Of a stretch of 64,000 bases of DNA, positions 32,353 to 42,700 are shown one piece after another; within the stretch, counting starts at the first letter, position 1; every line of letters begins with the position of its first letter. A program made the position numbers and the translations under genes. The DNA comes from Cinnamomum chago. Its lineage: Eukaryota; Streptophyta; Magnoliopsida; Laurales; Lauraceae. The notes beneath the pieces are model-generated. The model had not been told where the DNA came from, made no database searches, and saw only the letters and a list, made by a program, of their open reading frames with translations. The stretch lies in contig CP142457.1 in NCBI GenBank assembly GCA_038049695.1, forward strand, positions 26,674,501-26,738,500, read 5' to 3'.

Positions 32353-34582
32353 ATGGCTTCAAGTAAGTTTTTTATTTCTTTTTACAAGAAATTCCATGTA
32401 AAGAAAGTTTCATCATTTTTTTCTTCTCTTTTTTTTTTTTTGCACATGTTCTTTTTTTCTTTTTTTTTTTTTTACACGCCCTTTTCTTTTTTTTTCTTTC
32501 TTCTTCTTTTTTTTTCTTTTCTCTTTCTTTTTTTTTTTTTTTTGCTGCTGTACGGACATGTCCGTACAGCTTGGGCCGTACGGCCATGTGGCCCATGGGC
32601 CACGGCCTGTGGGCCAGCCCATAATTTTTTCTCTTTTTTTTTTCTTTTTTTTTCTTTTCTTTTTTCTTCTTTTTTTTATAAAAAAAAAAACTTTCCTTTC
32701 TCCCCTTTTTGCATCATCATGATAATGAGGTTTCATGCAATTCAAGATGTTTATGCATTTTTTTTTTGATGCATCAAGATAGAAGGCTAGAATTTCTATG
32801 CTAAGCCAACATGAATTTTGACTTAGACAAAGTTTGATTTTGACCAAATTGGGTTGGAATTGGTCAAATTTTGTCAAGGTTTCCCTAGCATCTAGTGCAT
32901 GATGATTTTCTTTTATGCATGATTTTTGTAAATTGGATTGGGAGCATGATGATGCACACCTGAAAATCTTTTGGAGTGGAAGTCCTGACTTTGACAGCGA
33001 GGCAGGTACTTCAAGTAGACCGGCTCGTAGAAAAAAGAGGAGGAGAGGACAGCGTCGCACAGAGAGACGCCACGAAGACTTTCCTGATCTGGAAGTCCCT
33101 CCTACCATTGCTGAGGAGGTATCAGGAGATGCTGATGAGCCTCCAGAGAAGAGGAGTCGTGAAGAAGAGTCCGCTGATGTTGGTATGATTTTCCTTCTTC
33201 TCTATTTTCGCTTCTTTCCTTTTATGAGGGATTTTTTTTTGATCTGTTGTTTTCTTTCTTTTGCAGAAGGTGAAAACTTGGTGATGCCCGAGGTTCCTGC
33301 CGATGAGGCGGTGATGGATCCAGTTGCGGCATCTGAAGAAAAGTTGAGGGACTCTGGGGAGGACCCAGAATCTCCACCTGGTATGAGGATGATGATTTTT
33401 TTTTTTTTTTTTTTTTTGAATTTGCTGACACATATTTTTGTTTTCTTGTCAGCTGACTTGCCAGAGGGTTCCGACTTCGAGCCATCTATGGATATGGCTT
33501 TCGACGATGCTTCGGATGAGCAAATGGAGATAGAAAGTACTCCGCCCATCATGGAAGAAGGTATTTCATAGTGATAATCTTGACATTGATTTTTTTTTTT
33601 TGACAAGATCATATTCATACCTTTTCTTGTGTTTCTGCCAGCAGGTTGTGAAGCAACAGGAGAAGTTCCTTCGTCTTCCTCAGGGCCAGAGCAGGAGATG
33701 CCAGCAACCGATCCAGAAGTAGGGGCTTCTTCTACCAGTCCCGTCACGGCAGAAGCGGGACTTTGTGGTGATATTGCTTCTTCAGTGGCTCCGATTGGAA
33801 AGAGCCTTTTGATTTCTTCTCCACCACGGCCTGACATGGGCAGTCAGCCAACAGAGCGTGGTGAATCTCCCTCCGGACCATCCCTTCAATATGCAAAGAA
33901 GGTGTTGAAGAGTGTGCTGAGCTCATGGGTTGAAACTCTCTCTTCTGGCCATTTGGAAGCTGGTTTTGGCATGGTCAAGCATGTACAGGACATCCTTGCT
34001 GACAGTGAAGAGGTCGGTCTGGACGTTGCAAGTGCCAAGGCCTTTGTTGATGAAGTCATTGCTTTAGGCGATAAATGGACTGAGACCAAGAATTTCCCAA
34101 GCAGTGATTTCTTCAATGAGATGTTTTTGCAGCCATCCGGTAAGATCAAATCTGAAATGGATGAGATCTCACGAGCTCGGAAGCAATTCGTTCGGGAGAG
34201 GAACGTTACCGAGTTGGCTATCATGGAGCTAACACAGGACCTGCGCCGTCTTGATAGGGAGGTCACAGAAGCTAGGCAGCGCCTTGAGCAATTGCAAGAA
34301 CAAAGTGCTGCCAAATGGACTGCCATTGTAGAAGCCCGTGCTAAAGAGGGAACTCTGATTCGCCAAGTTGAAGAAGCCTGTAGCAGCCTTCAGAGAAAGA
34401 CTCAGGAGTATGAGCAGTGGCAAATTCTCTGGGAAGAGCTTCCTCGTGCCGAAGATGGGTCGCGGCATTCTGCCGCGTTTTATGGCAAGATCTTGAAGAA
34501 GCGCGGCCTGGAAGCTTTGGAGGCTAAGGCCAAGAGTCTGTTTGAGGAGCTGGATCTTTGGTTGAAGACCATGCTAAACTAA
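32353..34582 (+). CDS. Antisense accessory gene of copy A: basic/acidic coiled-coil protein, PMD-gene relative lacking the PMD
   Basis: Exon 1 is probably ATGGCTTCAA (32353-32362) with donor GTAAGT. Its acceptor is not fixed, because a T-rich intron of about 0.6 kb follows. Later exons: about 32975-33182, 33267-33380, 33453-33560 and 33642-34582, with GT/AG introns of 84, 72 and 81 bp that keep the frame. The protein has a basic cluster (RPARRKKRRRGQRRTERR, likely NLS), acidic linkers (EEVSGDADEPPEKRSREEE, DEQMEIE), a Ser/Pro-rich segment, then a helical C-terminus of about 220 residues with heptads (TQDLRRLDREVTEARQRLEQ) ending LKTMLN. It matches the 3' half of the PMD pseudogene at 7.3-9.7 kb, but the mobile domain is absent. 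Antisense accessory genes with their own promoter are known in Tat elements such as Grande; the function here is unknown. Confidence 0.7.
32420..32700. repeat. Poly(T)-rich intron stretch with a GC-rich palindrome cluster
   Basis: Long T runs with scattered C surround an 80-bp GC-rich island holding three adjacent perfect palindromes: 20 bp at 32549-32568 (TGTACGGACATGTCCGTACA), 12 bp at 32574-32585 and 16 bp at 32588-32603. The copy in B has them at 50751-50805. T-run lengths differ by one base between the copies. Confidence 0.8.
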
Positions 34583-34769
34583 GCTCTTGATTTATAACAA
34601 ACTCTTTTCTTCTTTTCTCTCTTCTTCTTTTTTTTGGTACCACATGTATTTTTTTGGTACTTTTTTTTTTGTTTTCCCTACGCTCACTCAAATATTGTGA
34701 TTAAAGTGATTGCTAAATGGGATGTGATCAAAAGTTTGTCATTTTGTGAGAAATCTTTTGACAAATGAT

Positions 34770-35400
34770 TGTTTTGGCATGGGAGCCAGTTTTTGAGACA
34801 TGTTTTGGCATGGGAGCCAGATTTTGTTTACGGCATGAGAGCCAAATTTCGGGTGGCATCTATAGCCGGATTTGGATGGCATTTATAGCCGATTTGTTTT
34901 GAAAACCAGTTTGTTTTGTTGGCATGAAAGCCGGGTTTTTGTTTTGGTTGGCGTAAAAGCCAGGTTTTTTTTTTTGATGATGGCATGAAAGCCGAATTTT
35001 GAGGTGGCATGAAAGCCAAATTTGGGTTTATGGCATGAGAGCCAAAATTTTTGAGATGGCATGAAAGCCAAGATTTGGTTTGTGGCATGAGAGCCGGTTT
35101 TGTTTTTGGTGTAAGAACCAGATTTTGTTTTTGGCATGAAAGCCGAAATTTCTTTTTTTTTTTTGGCATGGAAGCCAGATTTTTTGTTTTTGGCATGAAA
35201 GCCAGATTTTTTGGCATGAAAGCCAGATTTTTTGTTTTTGGCATGAAAGCCAGATTTTTTTTTGAAAACCGAGTTTTGTTTTGTTGGCATGGAAGCCGAA
35301 TTTTGATTTTTGGCATGAAAGCCGGATTTTTGATTTTTTGGCGTGAAAGCCGGATTTTTGGCATGGAAGCCGGGTTTTTTGGCGTGAAAGCCAGGTTTTT
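34770..35400. repeat. Minisatellite, ggcatga(a/g)agcc units, about 20 copies
   Basis: The core GGCATGAAAGCC, with variants (ggcatgggagcc, ggcgtgaaagcc), is separated by T-rich spacers of 8-25 bp. It lies between the end of pol and the accessory gene. Long apparent ORFs on both strands here are by-products of the repeat. The copy in B is 52973-53603. Confidence 0.9.
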
Positions 35401-35412
35401 TGGTTTTAAAAA

Positions 35413-35830
35413 ATGCAAGTATCGACTAAAAGTCGCCTCCCTGCTGAATGGTATTGCAAGTATCGATGGAATGTCGCTTCCTTGCTCATTCGGTTGCGAG
35501 TATCGATGGAATGTCGCCTCCTCGCGGATTTGGGTGCAAGTATCGACTAAGCGTCGCTTCCCTGCTTTTGTCTTCAAAAATTTTGTTTTGTGGGTATCGA
35601 TGGAATGTCGCTTTCCCATGATTTTTGAAGTTTGAGGTTTTTTCGAACCTTTGTTTTGTTTTTTTTTTTTGTTTGTTTTAAAATTTGGGTTGTGGATATC
35701 AACTGGAACGTTGCGTCTCCACGATTTTTGAAATTTTGAGGTTTTGGAAGTATCGAATGGGGTTCGCATCCTTCCGGTTTTGGGTTTTGCAAGTATCGAC
35801 TGAACGTCGCTTCCTTGCGGTTTTTGAAAA
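35413..35830. repeat. Tandem repeat, gcaagtatcgac...gtcgc units, 8 copies
   Basis: The unit core is (g/c)aagtatcga(c/t)(t/g)(a/g)a(a/g)(t/c)gtcgc(t/c)tcc. Copies start near 35413, 35455, 35498, 35536, 35585, 35692, 35747 and 35790; five intervals are 38-55 bp and one is about 107 bp. The copy in B is 53616-54033. Confidence 0.85.
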
Positions 35831-36190
35831 ACCATTTTTTTGTTTAAAGACACGAGGGTCGTAAATTTTGACTCAAAACCATTTTGGTGGTAAAAGTCGA
35901 GGTGGACTAGGGCTGAAATCCCTAGGTCCTGATTTTGTTTCAAACCATGAATTTTGGTTTCAAGGATCGAAAATTTTGGTCAAGTTTGGGAAGAAGCTCC
36001 TAAACTTGGATTTTTGGATTTTTTTTTTTTGAACAATGAAACGATGAAAGAAACATTGTTTTGAGGGGTTTTTTTTTTTAGAAATTTCAACAAGAGGATG
36101 AAAATTCCAAAAGGAGTGGGTTTGACGAGCAGATACCTAGGAATAGGCTTTGGCCGTGCAGGCGTCGCTCTGACCCGATGGAAGAAGCCT

Positions 36191-39100
36191 TCAAGGGTAG
36201 TACCGCTTCAAGAACTTCCCATTGATGGGCAGCATACATCTGTCACCCTCCATGTTTAGAAGAGCGTATGCGCCGTTGGAGAAGACTTTGTCGATGACGA
36301 AAGGTCCCTCCCATTTTGGTTCAAATTTTCCTTTGGATTTGTTGGCAAAAACCATTGGTCTTTTTACTGTAAGAACCAAGTCTCCCTTTTTGTAGGCGCG
36401 TTGCCTGACCTTCTTGTCAAAAGATCCTGCCATGCGTGCTTGGTAGAGTTCAATGCTTTGTAGAGCTTCGAGCCGTCTCTCATCGAGGTTATCCAGCTCT
36501 TGGAGTCTCAATTTGACATTGCTTTCTTGCGTCATGTCATTTTGTAGAGATACCCTTAAGGAAGGAATTTGAACCTCCAAAGGGACAACAGCTTCGCATC
36601 CATAGACCAAGGAGAATGGTGTGCTATGGGTTGGTCCTCGAACGGTGGTTCGATAGGCCCACAAAGCTTCAGGCAGTTTGTCGCCCCAATCTCTTTTATG
36701 ACTAGAGACCATTTTCTTGAGGATTTTGCAGAGCGTCTTGTTGAAGGCCTCTGCTAGTCCATTCGCCGCCGGATTGTACGGAGTTGAAGGACAACTTTGG
36801 ATTTTGTATTTGTCGCAAAACTTGTAGAATCGGTGATCGCGGAACTGTGGTCCGTTATCATGGACGAATCTTTTAGGTATGCCGAAGCGACAAATGATGT
36901 TGGTGCGCAAGAAGTGAAGGACTGATGACGTCTTCATTTCACTAAGCGCGAATGCTTCTGACCACTTGGAGAAATAATCCGTAGCGGCGAAGATGAAGCG
37001 ACGACCTTTGCTCGATGGAGGGGAGATAGGACCTATGATGTCCATACCCCAGGCTTCAAAAGGCCATGAGATTGCTGTAGGATGTAGCCATTCTGGAGGC
37101 ATGTGGACATAATCTCCATGAACTTGGCATTGTTGGCAGCGCTTAGCAAATTGCATTGCATCAGCCACCATGGTAGGCCAATAATAACCTAACCTTTTTA
37201 TCTGATCGTAGAGCTTAGGCCCAGCCTGATGGGCTCCACAAAGACCAGCATGTACTTCTTTGAGTGTTCCCTCAGCCTCTTGTTGTGACAAGCAGCGTAG
37301 AAGTACTCCATTGTAGGATTTTCTATACAGCATTTTTGAAGGAATATCCAAATGAAAGTTTGGGGCTCGCCTTTGGATGCTTACCCGTTCTTTTGGATCT
37401 TCAGGTAGGATTCCGAACATTATGTAATCAATGAACGGATCCCTCCAGTCGCCGATCAGAGGTTTAAGGACGGAGATCCGACTTCCAATCACTTGGTGGC
37501 ATTCAGCAACTGCTTGATGTGTGTTGAGAGGAGGGAGAATCCTTTTTTGACACACTGTAACTTGCATGTTTTCCCCTTCTTGGATTGCCATAGACGCAGC
37601 AAGTCCAGCCAGGGCATCTACACGAATGTTTTCACCTCTGAGGATGTGGGTGATGTAACAGAGGTCGAACTTTTGTCGAAGCGATTGTGCCTTGTTGTAG
37701 TAAGGCAACAGATCGGGCTTCCTGACTTCAAATTTCTGATTCATCTGGTTAACAATCAGTTGAGAGTCTCCAAAAGCTTCCAGCATAGTGATGCCGGATT
37801 CAAGGGCGAGCTCCAATCCTACGATGAGGGCTTGGTACTGAGCTGCATTGTTTGAACATGGTTCCAGTAACGAGAATGCGTGTGGAATCATGTTTTTGTC
37901 GGGACTAACAAAGAGAATGCCAATTCCCGATATTTGATTTCCCTTTTCATTTGTCCTGGTTGCGCCATCGAAGTACATGTGCCAGGAAGCATTTGATAAG
38001 GAAGTCTCCACACTGTAGACTGATTCGTCTGGGAGGTCATCCCTGAGTGGAGAATTTTTAGGCAATGGATGCTCCGCGAGGAAGTCTGCTAGAGCTTGGC
38101 CTTTGATTGCTTTTTGTGGTACATACCTAATGTCAAATTGTGACAGGAGGATGGACCATTTTGCCAGTCGGGCATTGAGAGAACCTGCTTTTGTGACAAG
38201 GACCTTTAGGAGGTTGATCCTCGAAATCAGGTACACTGTGTTGGATAGCAGATAGTGACGCAGTTTTTGTACGGCGAACATCACTGCCAAGCATTCTTTT
38301 TCGACTGGAGAGTAGCGATGCTCTGCACCTACCAACATGCGGCTAAGGTAATATAGAGCAGCTTCTTTTCCCTGGTCATTCTTTTGTGCGAGTAGAGTGC
38401 CTAAAGAACAGTCAAGGGCTCTTGTGTACAAGAGGAATGGTTTTCCAGTTGTGGGGGCAGCCAACACTGGAGGTTTTGTCAGGTATGACTTGATGTCCTG
38501 GAACGCGGCTTCACATTCAGCATCCCAGACAAAATCGACACCTTTCTTCATTAACCGAGAGAATGGACGGCACTTTCCTGATAGGTTGGAGATGAACCGC
38601 CGAATGTATGCCAATCTTCCTTGGAGCCCTTTTAATTGTCTTAGGGTTCTTGGAGATGGCATTTCTAGGATAGCCTTGACTTTGGTGGGGTCAAGCTCTA
38701 TGCCAGCTTTCCGTACTATTGATCCGAGAAACTTACCCGATGAAACACCGAAGAAGCATTTGAGGGGATTCATTCGCTGTTTGTGTTTGCGAAGTCGGAG
38801 GAAGACTTCTCGAAGATCTTTGAGATGGTCTTCTTTTCTTTTGCTTTTGACGGCGAGATCATCGACATAACATTCGACCGTCTTGTGCTGCATATCTTGG
38901 AATATCTTCATCATAGCCCTCTGATATGTAGCGCCGGCATTCTTCAGACCGAATGGCATGACAGTGTAGCAATACACGCCAAACGGGGTCCGAAATGCTG
39001 TGTGTTTTCCATCTTCAGGATGCATCTTTATCTGATTGTAGCCAGAGAAGCCATCCATGAATGTCATTCGCTCGAACCCACAGGTATTGTCGATCATCAC

Positions 39101-39721
39101 CTCCGGTATAGGGAGCGGGAATTCATCTTTTGGGCATGCATTGTTCAGGTCTCTGTAATCAATGCAGACCCTGATTTGCCCGTTTTTCTTTGTCACGGGG
39201 ACGATGTTGGCCAACCATTCAGGATGCTGTTCCTCACGGATGAAGCCAACGCTTTTGAGTTTTTGAACTTCTTGTTCAATTTTGTCCATCACGTCAGGAC
39301 GGAACCTTCTTTGGCCTTGTTTGACAGGCTTGATATCTTTTTGAAGATTGAGTTTATGGACTGCTATTTTGGGGTCTAAGCCAGGCATCTCAGCGTAAGA
39401 CCATGCAAAACAATCAACGAACTCATGAAGAAACGCGATATACTCGGGTAACTCATCATCCTTTATATTCTTGCTTATGAATACAGGACGTGGGTTATCA
39501 GGTTTTCCCAAGTCTATCTTTTGAACAGAATCTTCTGTTGGAAGATTTGAAGGTGGTCCCTCCACAATATTTTCGGAGGCTTCCAACCCAACAAAGCCTT
39601 CTGGAGTTCCAAAGGTATCTACAGACCACGGCTCTGCTTTTGTCCATGGGTCTTCTTGATTGGTACTTTTCTCAAGATTTGCTATGAGATGGTCCCAATC
39701 ACCTGTTGAAACTAGGTCGAA
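36191..39721 (-). CDS. pol: pol of copy A: RT, RNase H (two), integrase
   Basis: The frame is open from the codon after the gag UAG (39721) to the stop at 36191, 1176 sense-side codons, with no ATG needed if reached by read-through. Counting from residue 46 (39586) as 1: RT about 88-345 with CIDYRDLN, MPFGLKNAGATYQ and the catalytic YVDD (about 240); gRNH about 352-505, degenerate (the expected TDH box reads ISRINLL); archaeal-type RNase H about 534-665 (YFDGA, GDSQLIV, VDALA), with NNAAQY where family members have NNxAEY; integrase zinc finger H-H-C-C (VHAGLCGAH, RCQQC) and D-D-E core (MDIIG, HDNGPQF, AEAFNKT); GPF/Y tail KWEGPF. It ends LKRYYP without a chromodomain. The products copy element RNA into DNA and insert it. 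Confidence 0.93.
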   Translation of the reverse strand, partial: FDLVSTGDWDHLIANLEKSTNQEDPWTKAEPWSVDTFGTPEGFVGLEASENIVEGPPSNLPTEDSVQKIDLGKPDNPRPVFISKNIKDDELPEYIAFLHEFVDCFAWSYAEMPGLDPKIAVHKLNLQKDIKPVKQGQRRFRPDVMDKIEQEVQKLKSVGFIREEQHPEWLANIVPVTKKNGQIRVCIDYRDLNNACPKDEFPLPIPEVMIDNTCGFERMTFMDGFSGYNQIKMHPEDGKHTAFRTPFGVYCYTVMPFGLKNAGATYQRAMMKIFQDMQHKTVECYVDDLAVKSKRKEDHLKDLREVFLRLRKHKQRMNPLKCFFGVSSGKFLGSIVRKAGIELDPTKVKAILEMPSPRTLRQLKGLQGRLAYIRRFISNLSGKCRPFSRLMKKGVDFVWDAECEAAFQDIKSYLTKPPVLAAPTTGKPFLLYTRALDCSLGTLLAQKNDQGKEAALYYLSRMLVGAEHRYSPVEKECLAVMFAVQKLRHYLLSNTVYLISRINLLKVLVTKAGSLNARLAKWSILLSQFDIRYVPQKAIKGQALADFLAEHPLPKNSPLRDDLPDESVYSVETSLSNASWHMYFDGATRTNEKGNQISGIGILFVSPDKNMIPHAFSLLEPCSNNAAQYQALIVGLELALESGITMLEAFGDSQLIVNQMNQKFEVRKPDLLPYYNKAQSLRQKFDLCYITHILRGENIRVDALAGLAASMAIQEGENMQVTVCQKRILPPLNTHQAVAECHQVIGSRISVLKPLIGDWRDPFIDYIMFGILPEDPKERVSIQRRAPNFHLDIPSKMLYRKSYNGVLLRCLSQQEAEGTLKEVHAGLCGAHQAGPKLYDQIKRLGYYWPTMVADAMQFAKRCQQCQVHGDYVHMPPEWLHPTAISWPFEAWGMDIIGPISPPSSKGRRFIFAATDYFSKWSEAFALSEMKTSSVLHFLRTNIICRFGIPKRFVHDNGPQFRDHRFYKFCDKYKIQSCPSTPYNPAANGLAEAFNKTLCKILKKMVSSHKRDWGDKLPEALWAYRTTVRGPTHSTPFSLVYGCEAVVPLEVQIPSLRVSLQNDMTQESNVKLRLQELDNLDERRLEALQSIELYQARMAGSFDKKVRQRAYKKGDLVLTVKRPMVFANKSKGKFEPKWEGPFVIDKVFSNGAYALLNMEGDRCMLPINGKFLKRYYP

Positions 39722-42700
39722 CTAGGGCACTTCCTTTGGAGACAGTGGTTCTTCTGGGTCAGAGAACCGTGTGTCTGTATCATCGGACAATTCCTCTTCA
39801 TCATCAAAGAAATCGTACCAATTGGATGAACTTCCTGGATCCTTGACGACCAACTCTTCAAAGAGATATCCAGGGAGATCGATGTCTTCATTAATATGAG
39901 ATGTTGAGGCTTGGTCGGCAAGATGACTTTGCAGCCTTTGTGTCAACTGTCTCAAGGGAGCGTCAGGATCATACCCCAGCCCATGTGAAGACTTTTCTAT
40001 GTGGCGGTGGGGTTTCCAACCTTCCAGTTGACTTTTGGTCAGGCTTGTTTCCAATGGCGTGATAATACCACGACCATCTCCCAAACCGATTGGGTTCTGA
40101 GCATCGTAGCCCATTTTCTTCATGATAGCTTGTGCCATTGGACTATACAGGGATAGTTGAGGCATACCTTCATTTTGGAAAGGTTCAAGCGAAGAATTTG
40201 ATGAAGAAACTTCTGATTTATGGAAGAAGATTGGCTTTTCTTCTGCTGATGTTGCTGGAACAACGAAGGAAGCAGATGCTGGATCTTCTATGTCAACGGT
40301 TGTCTCCATCGGAGTGAGAGCGGGCTGAACTTGTTGATCATTAGCTTGGCTTGACGATGTATCGTCTTCTGGCTCTGAGTCCGAATCCGTGTCTTGCAAG
40401 ATAGACACGAAGGAGACAGCAAACTTGCCCCCAGCCCTCTGTTTTGTCTTCTTTGCTTTGGTGGTGATCACCAGAGGCTTTGAAGACTTGAGGGAGACCA
40501 TGAAGGGAGATTGATTATTCTCTTCGGTTTTGATAGAGGGTTTATTTTCTTCTGATGATTGCTGAGGAGCCTTGCCTTTGTCTTTCTGGAGATTTTCGGC
40601 AAAGGGTGTTGTTTCTTCCTCCCTTTCTTCTTTTTCATCTTTGTACATCTGAGCATCTGCGAAATAGACTTCTTTGCCTTTGAAGGGCTTTTTGTCTGCA
40701 AACACTCGATGTATCAAGCCGTCATTGCCAACGAACTTGATGCACTGATGTAAAGTCGAAGGGACAACACCATTCTCGTGTATCCAGGGGCGTCCGAGAA
40801 GGATGTTGTAGCATGAAGGGGTCTTTATTGCATAGACAGTGACCTCGGAGATAAGATCACCGATTTGCAACTTGAACCTGATTTTGCCGATCGGCCTTTG
40901 AGCGCTGCCATCATATCCAAAGATGGACACAGACGTGTGGCTCAGCTTGCTAGGCGGAATGCCCAGTTCTTCGAGTGCCGAAGTGGAGATGAGGTTGAGT
41001 GCAGAACCTGGATCGATCTGGATTTTGCGTACTGGCACCTCTTTGATGTACCCGGTGAAGTACAGGGGTCGGTTGTGCTTTGTCTCGCCTAGCAGGAGGT
41101 CTTCCTTGGTGAAGGCGATGGTTGCACTTGCTGCTTTTTGAACCGAGAGGCATTCGATGCAGGATCCCTCAGTTTTCTTCTTTTCTCCTTTTGAGGGAGT
41201 TTTTGATTTTTTGACCCTATGGTCCATTTCAATTTGTAGGACTTGTGGGGCATGTTTGTCGACATCCGCATCCAGCATTTGTAGTTCTGAAATGAGACTA
41301 TCACGAGTCTGTGGTGACATTCGTAATAAGTCTAGGATGTGCAGACGTGCAGGTATGTGTTTGAAGTGCTGAATCAAGTCGTACTTGAAAGCCTCCTTGG
41401 GGCCTGCATTTTCATTATTCTTGCCACTAGGGGCGTTTACAGCTTGTTTTCCCAAAGGATTTATATAAGAAGCAGAAGGTTGGTTGTAGTTTTTGTGGTA
41501 ATCCCGGCCAGAACGGGTACCTCTACCAACTTCAAGAGCTTCTGGAGAAGGGTCTTTGTTTAGAAGATCACCCTCGAGATCGAGGGGTTGTTCCTTCTCA
41601 TTTGCTGAAGATGTCTCTGTGTCAGCATTACCATCTTCAGTAATTGTGTTGCATGGAGCATTTTCCGGGAGCAAGTCCTGAACAGCATCCAGCAACTTTC
41701 CTTCTTTATCGAATATTTTGTTGGTCCAGACATCACCGATGAGATCGGGCATTTGGGACCATTTAACCGGATTTTCTCTGAAGAAGATTTCGCCGGCTGG
41801 AATTTCTTCAAGGTGATCAGTCGGAAGAGGTTTGAGTTCCGATGTCACTGTTCCAGGAGACGAAGCCTGAGAAGGTGAGGAATTATCATCCTGAGTTATT
41901 GCATTGCAAGTAACTTTGACGGAAGATGCCTCCAAGATGAACTGTTGGGAATCAGATTCGTCCTCAGATGTAAGAGGATCGTCGATCCAACAGCTTTCTT
42001 CGTTTTCCGGGGTTACCGGAGGAGATTCCTGTAGATTTTCAGGAACTTCCGGTGCTGGGTTGTGACGAAGCTGATTGATGCGACCTTGTTCTTGCTCTAT
42101 AGCAAGGTGCTGCAAGATCCTTGCGTATTCATCGAGATCAGGCACGGGAGCCAAATCTTCTTCTTCGTCTGCTCCTTGTGGTTCAACATGGTTGGGTTCC
42201 ACTGGAGTATTTTCTTGGACAGCCTCTTGGTCTTCTTCATCATCAGACCAGGATCCTTGCGGCTGTAATGGGTTATACCAGATTACTGGCATAAGATGAG
42301 ATTCAGGGATCCATTCCTCGTCGGAGAGATATTCTCCTGTTTCGAGGGATTCTTCCCACTCATCGATGTCACTGGCGGTGTCACTGGACTCATATCCATC
42401 CATGGAGAATCCGACCACTGAGTTGCAAGAGTATGATGCCCCCTGCGTAGTTTCATCTTTGAGATGTGGTGGCATGAAATCACCAAGAGTGAATTTTCTT
42501 GCCGCCTTTGAAGCCTTAGGAGAGGACTCTTCTGTTGCCCCCAGTGAAGCGGTAGAGGAGGTTTCTGCCTTTTCAGCGACTTCTTGCTTTTTCGGAGCTT
42601 TCTCCTGTTGTTTGAGCTTGCGGAGTTGTCTCCTGGCTTGCCTTCGCTGTTGAGCGGTTGGCTTTGTTTTGACGACCTCCCAATTTTCATCTTCTAGGAG

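Noticed and set aside
32372..33108. Lys-rich minus-strand frames over the poly(T) stretch
   Set aside because: Low-complexity shadows of T runs inside intron 1 of the accessory gene.
34828..35943. 371-codon minus-strand reading frame (and a second frame and plus-strand counterparts)
   Set aside because: It is a by-product of the minisatellite arrays: repeated MPKTKNLAF-like units with no domain.
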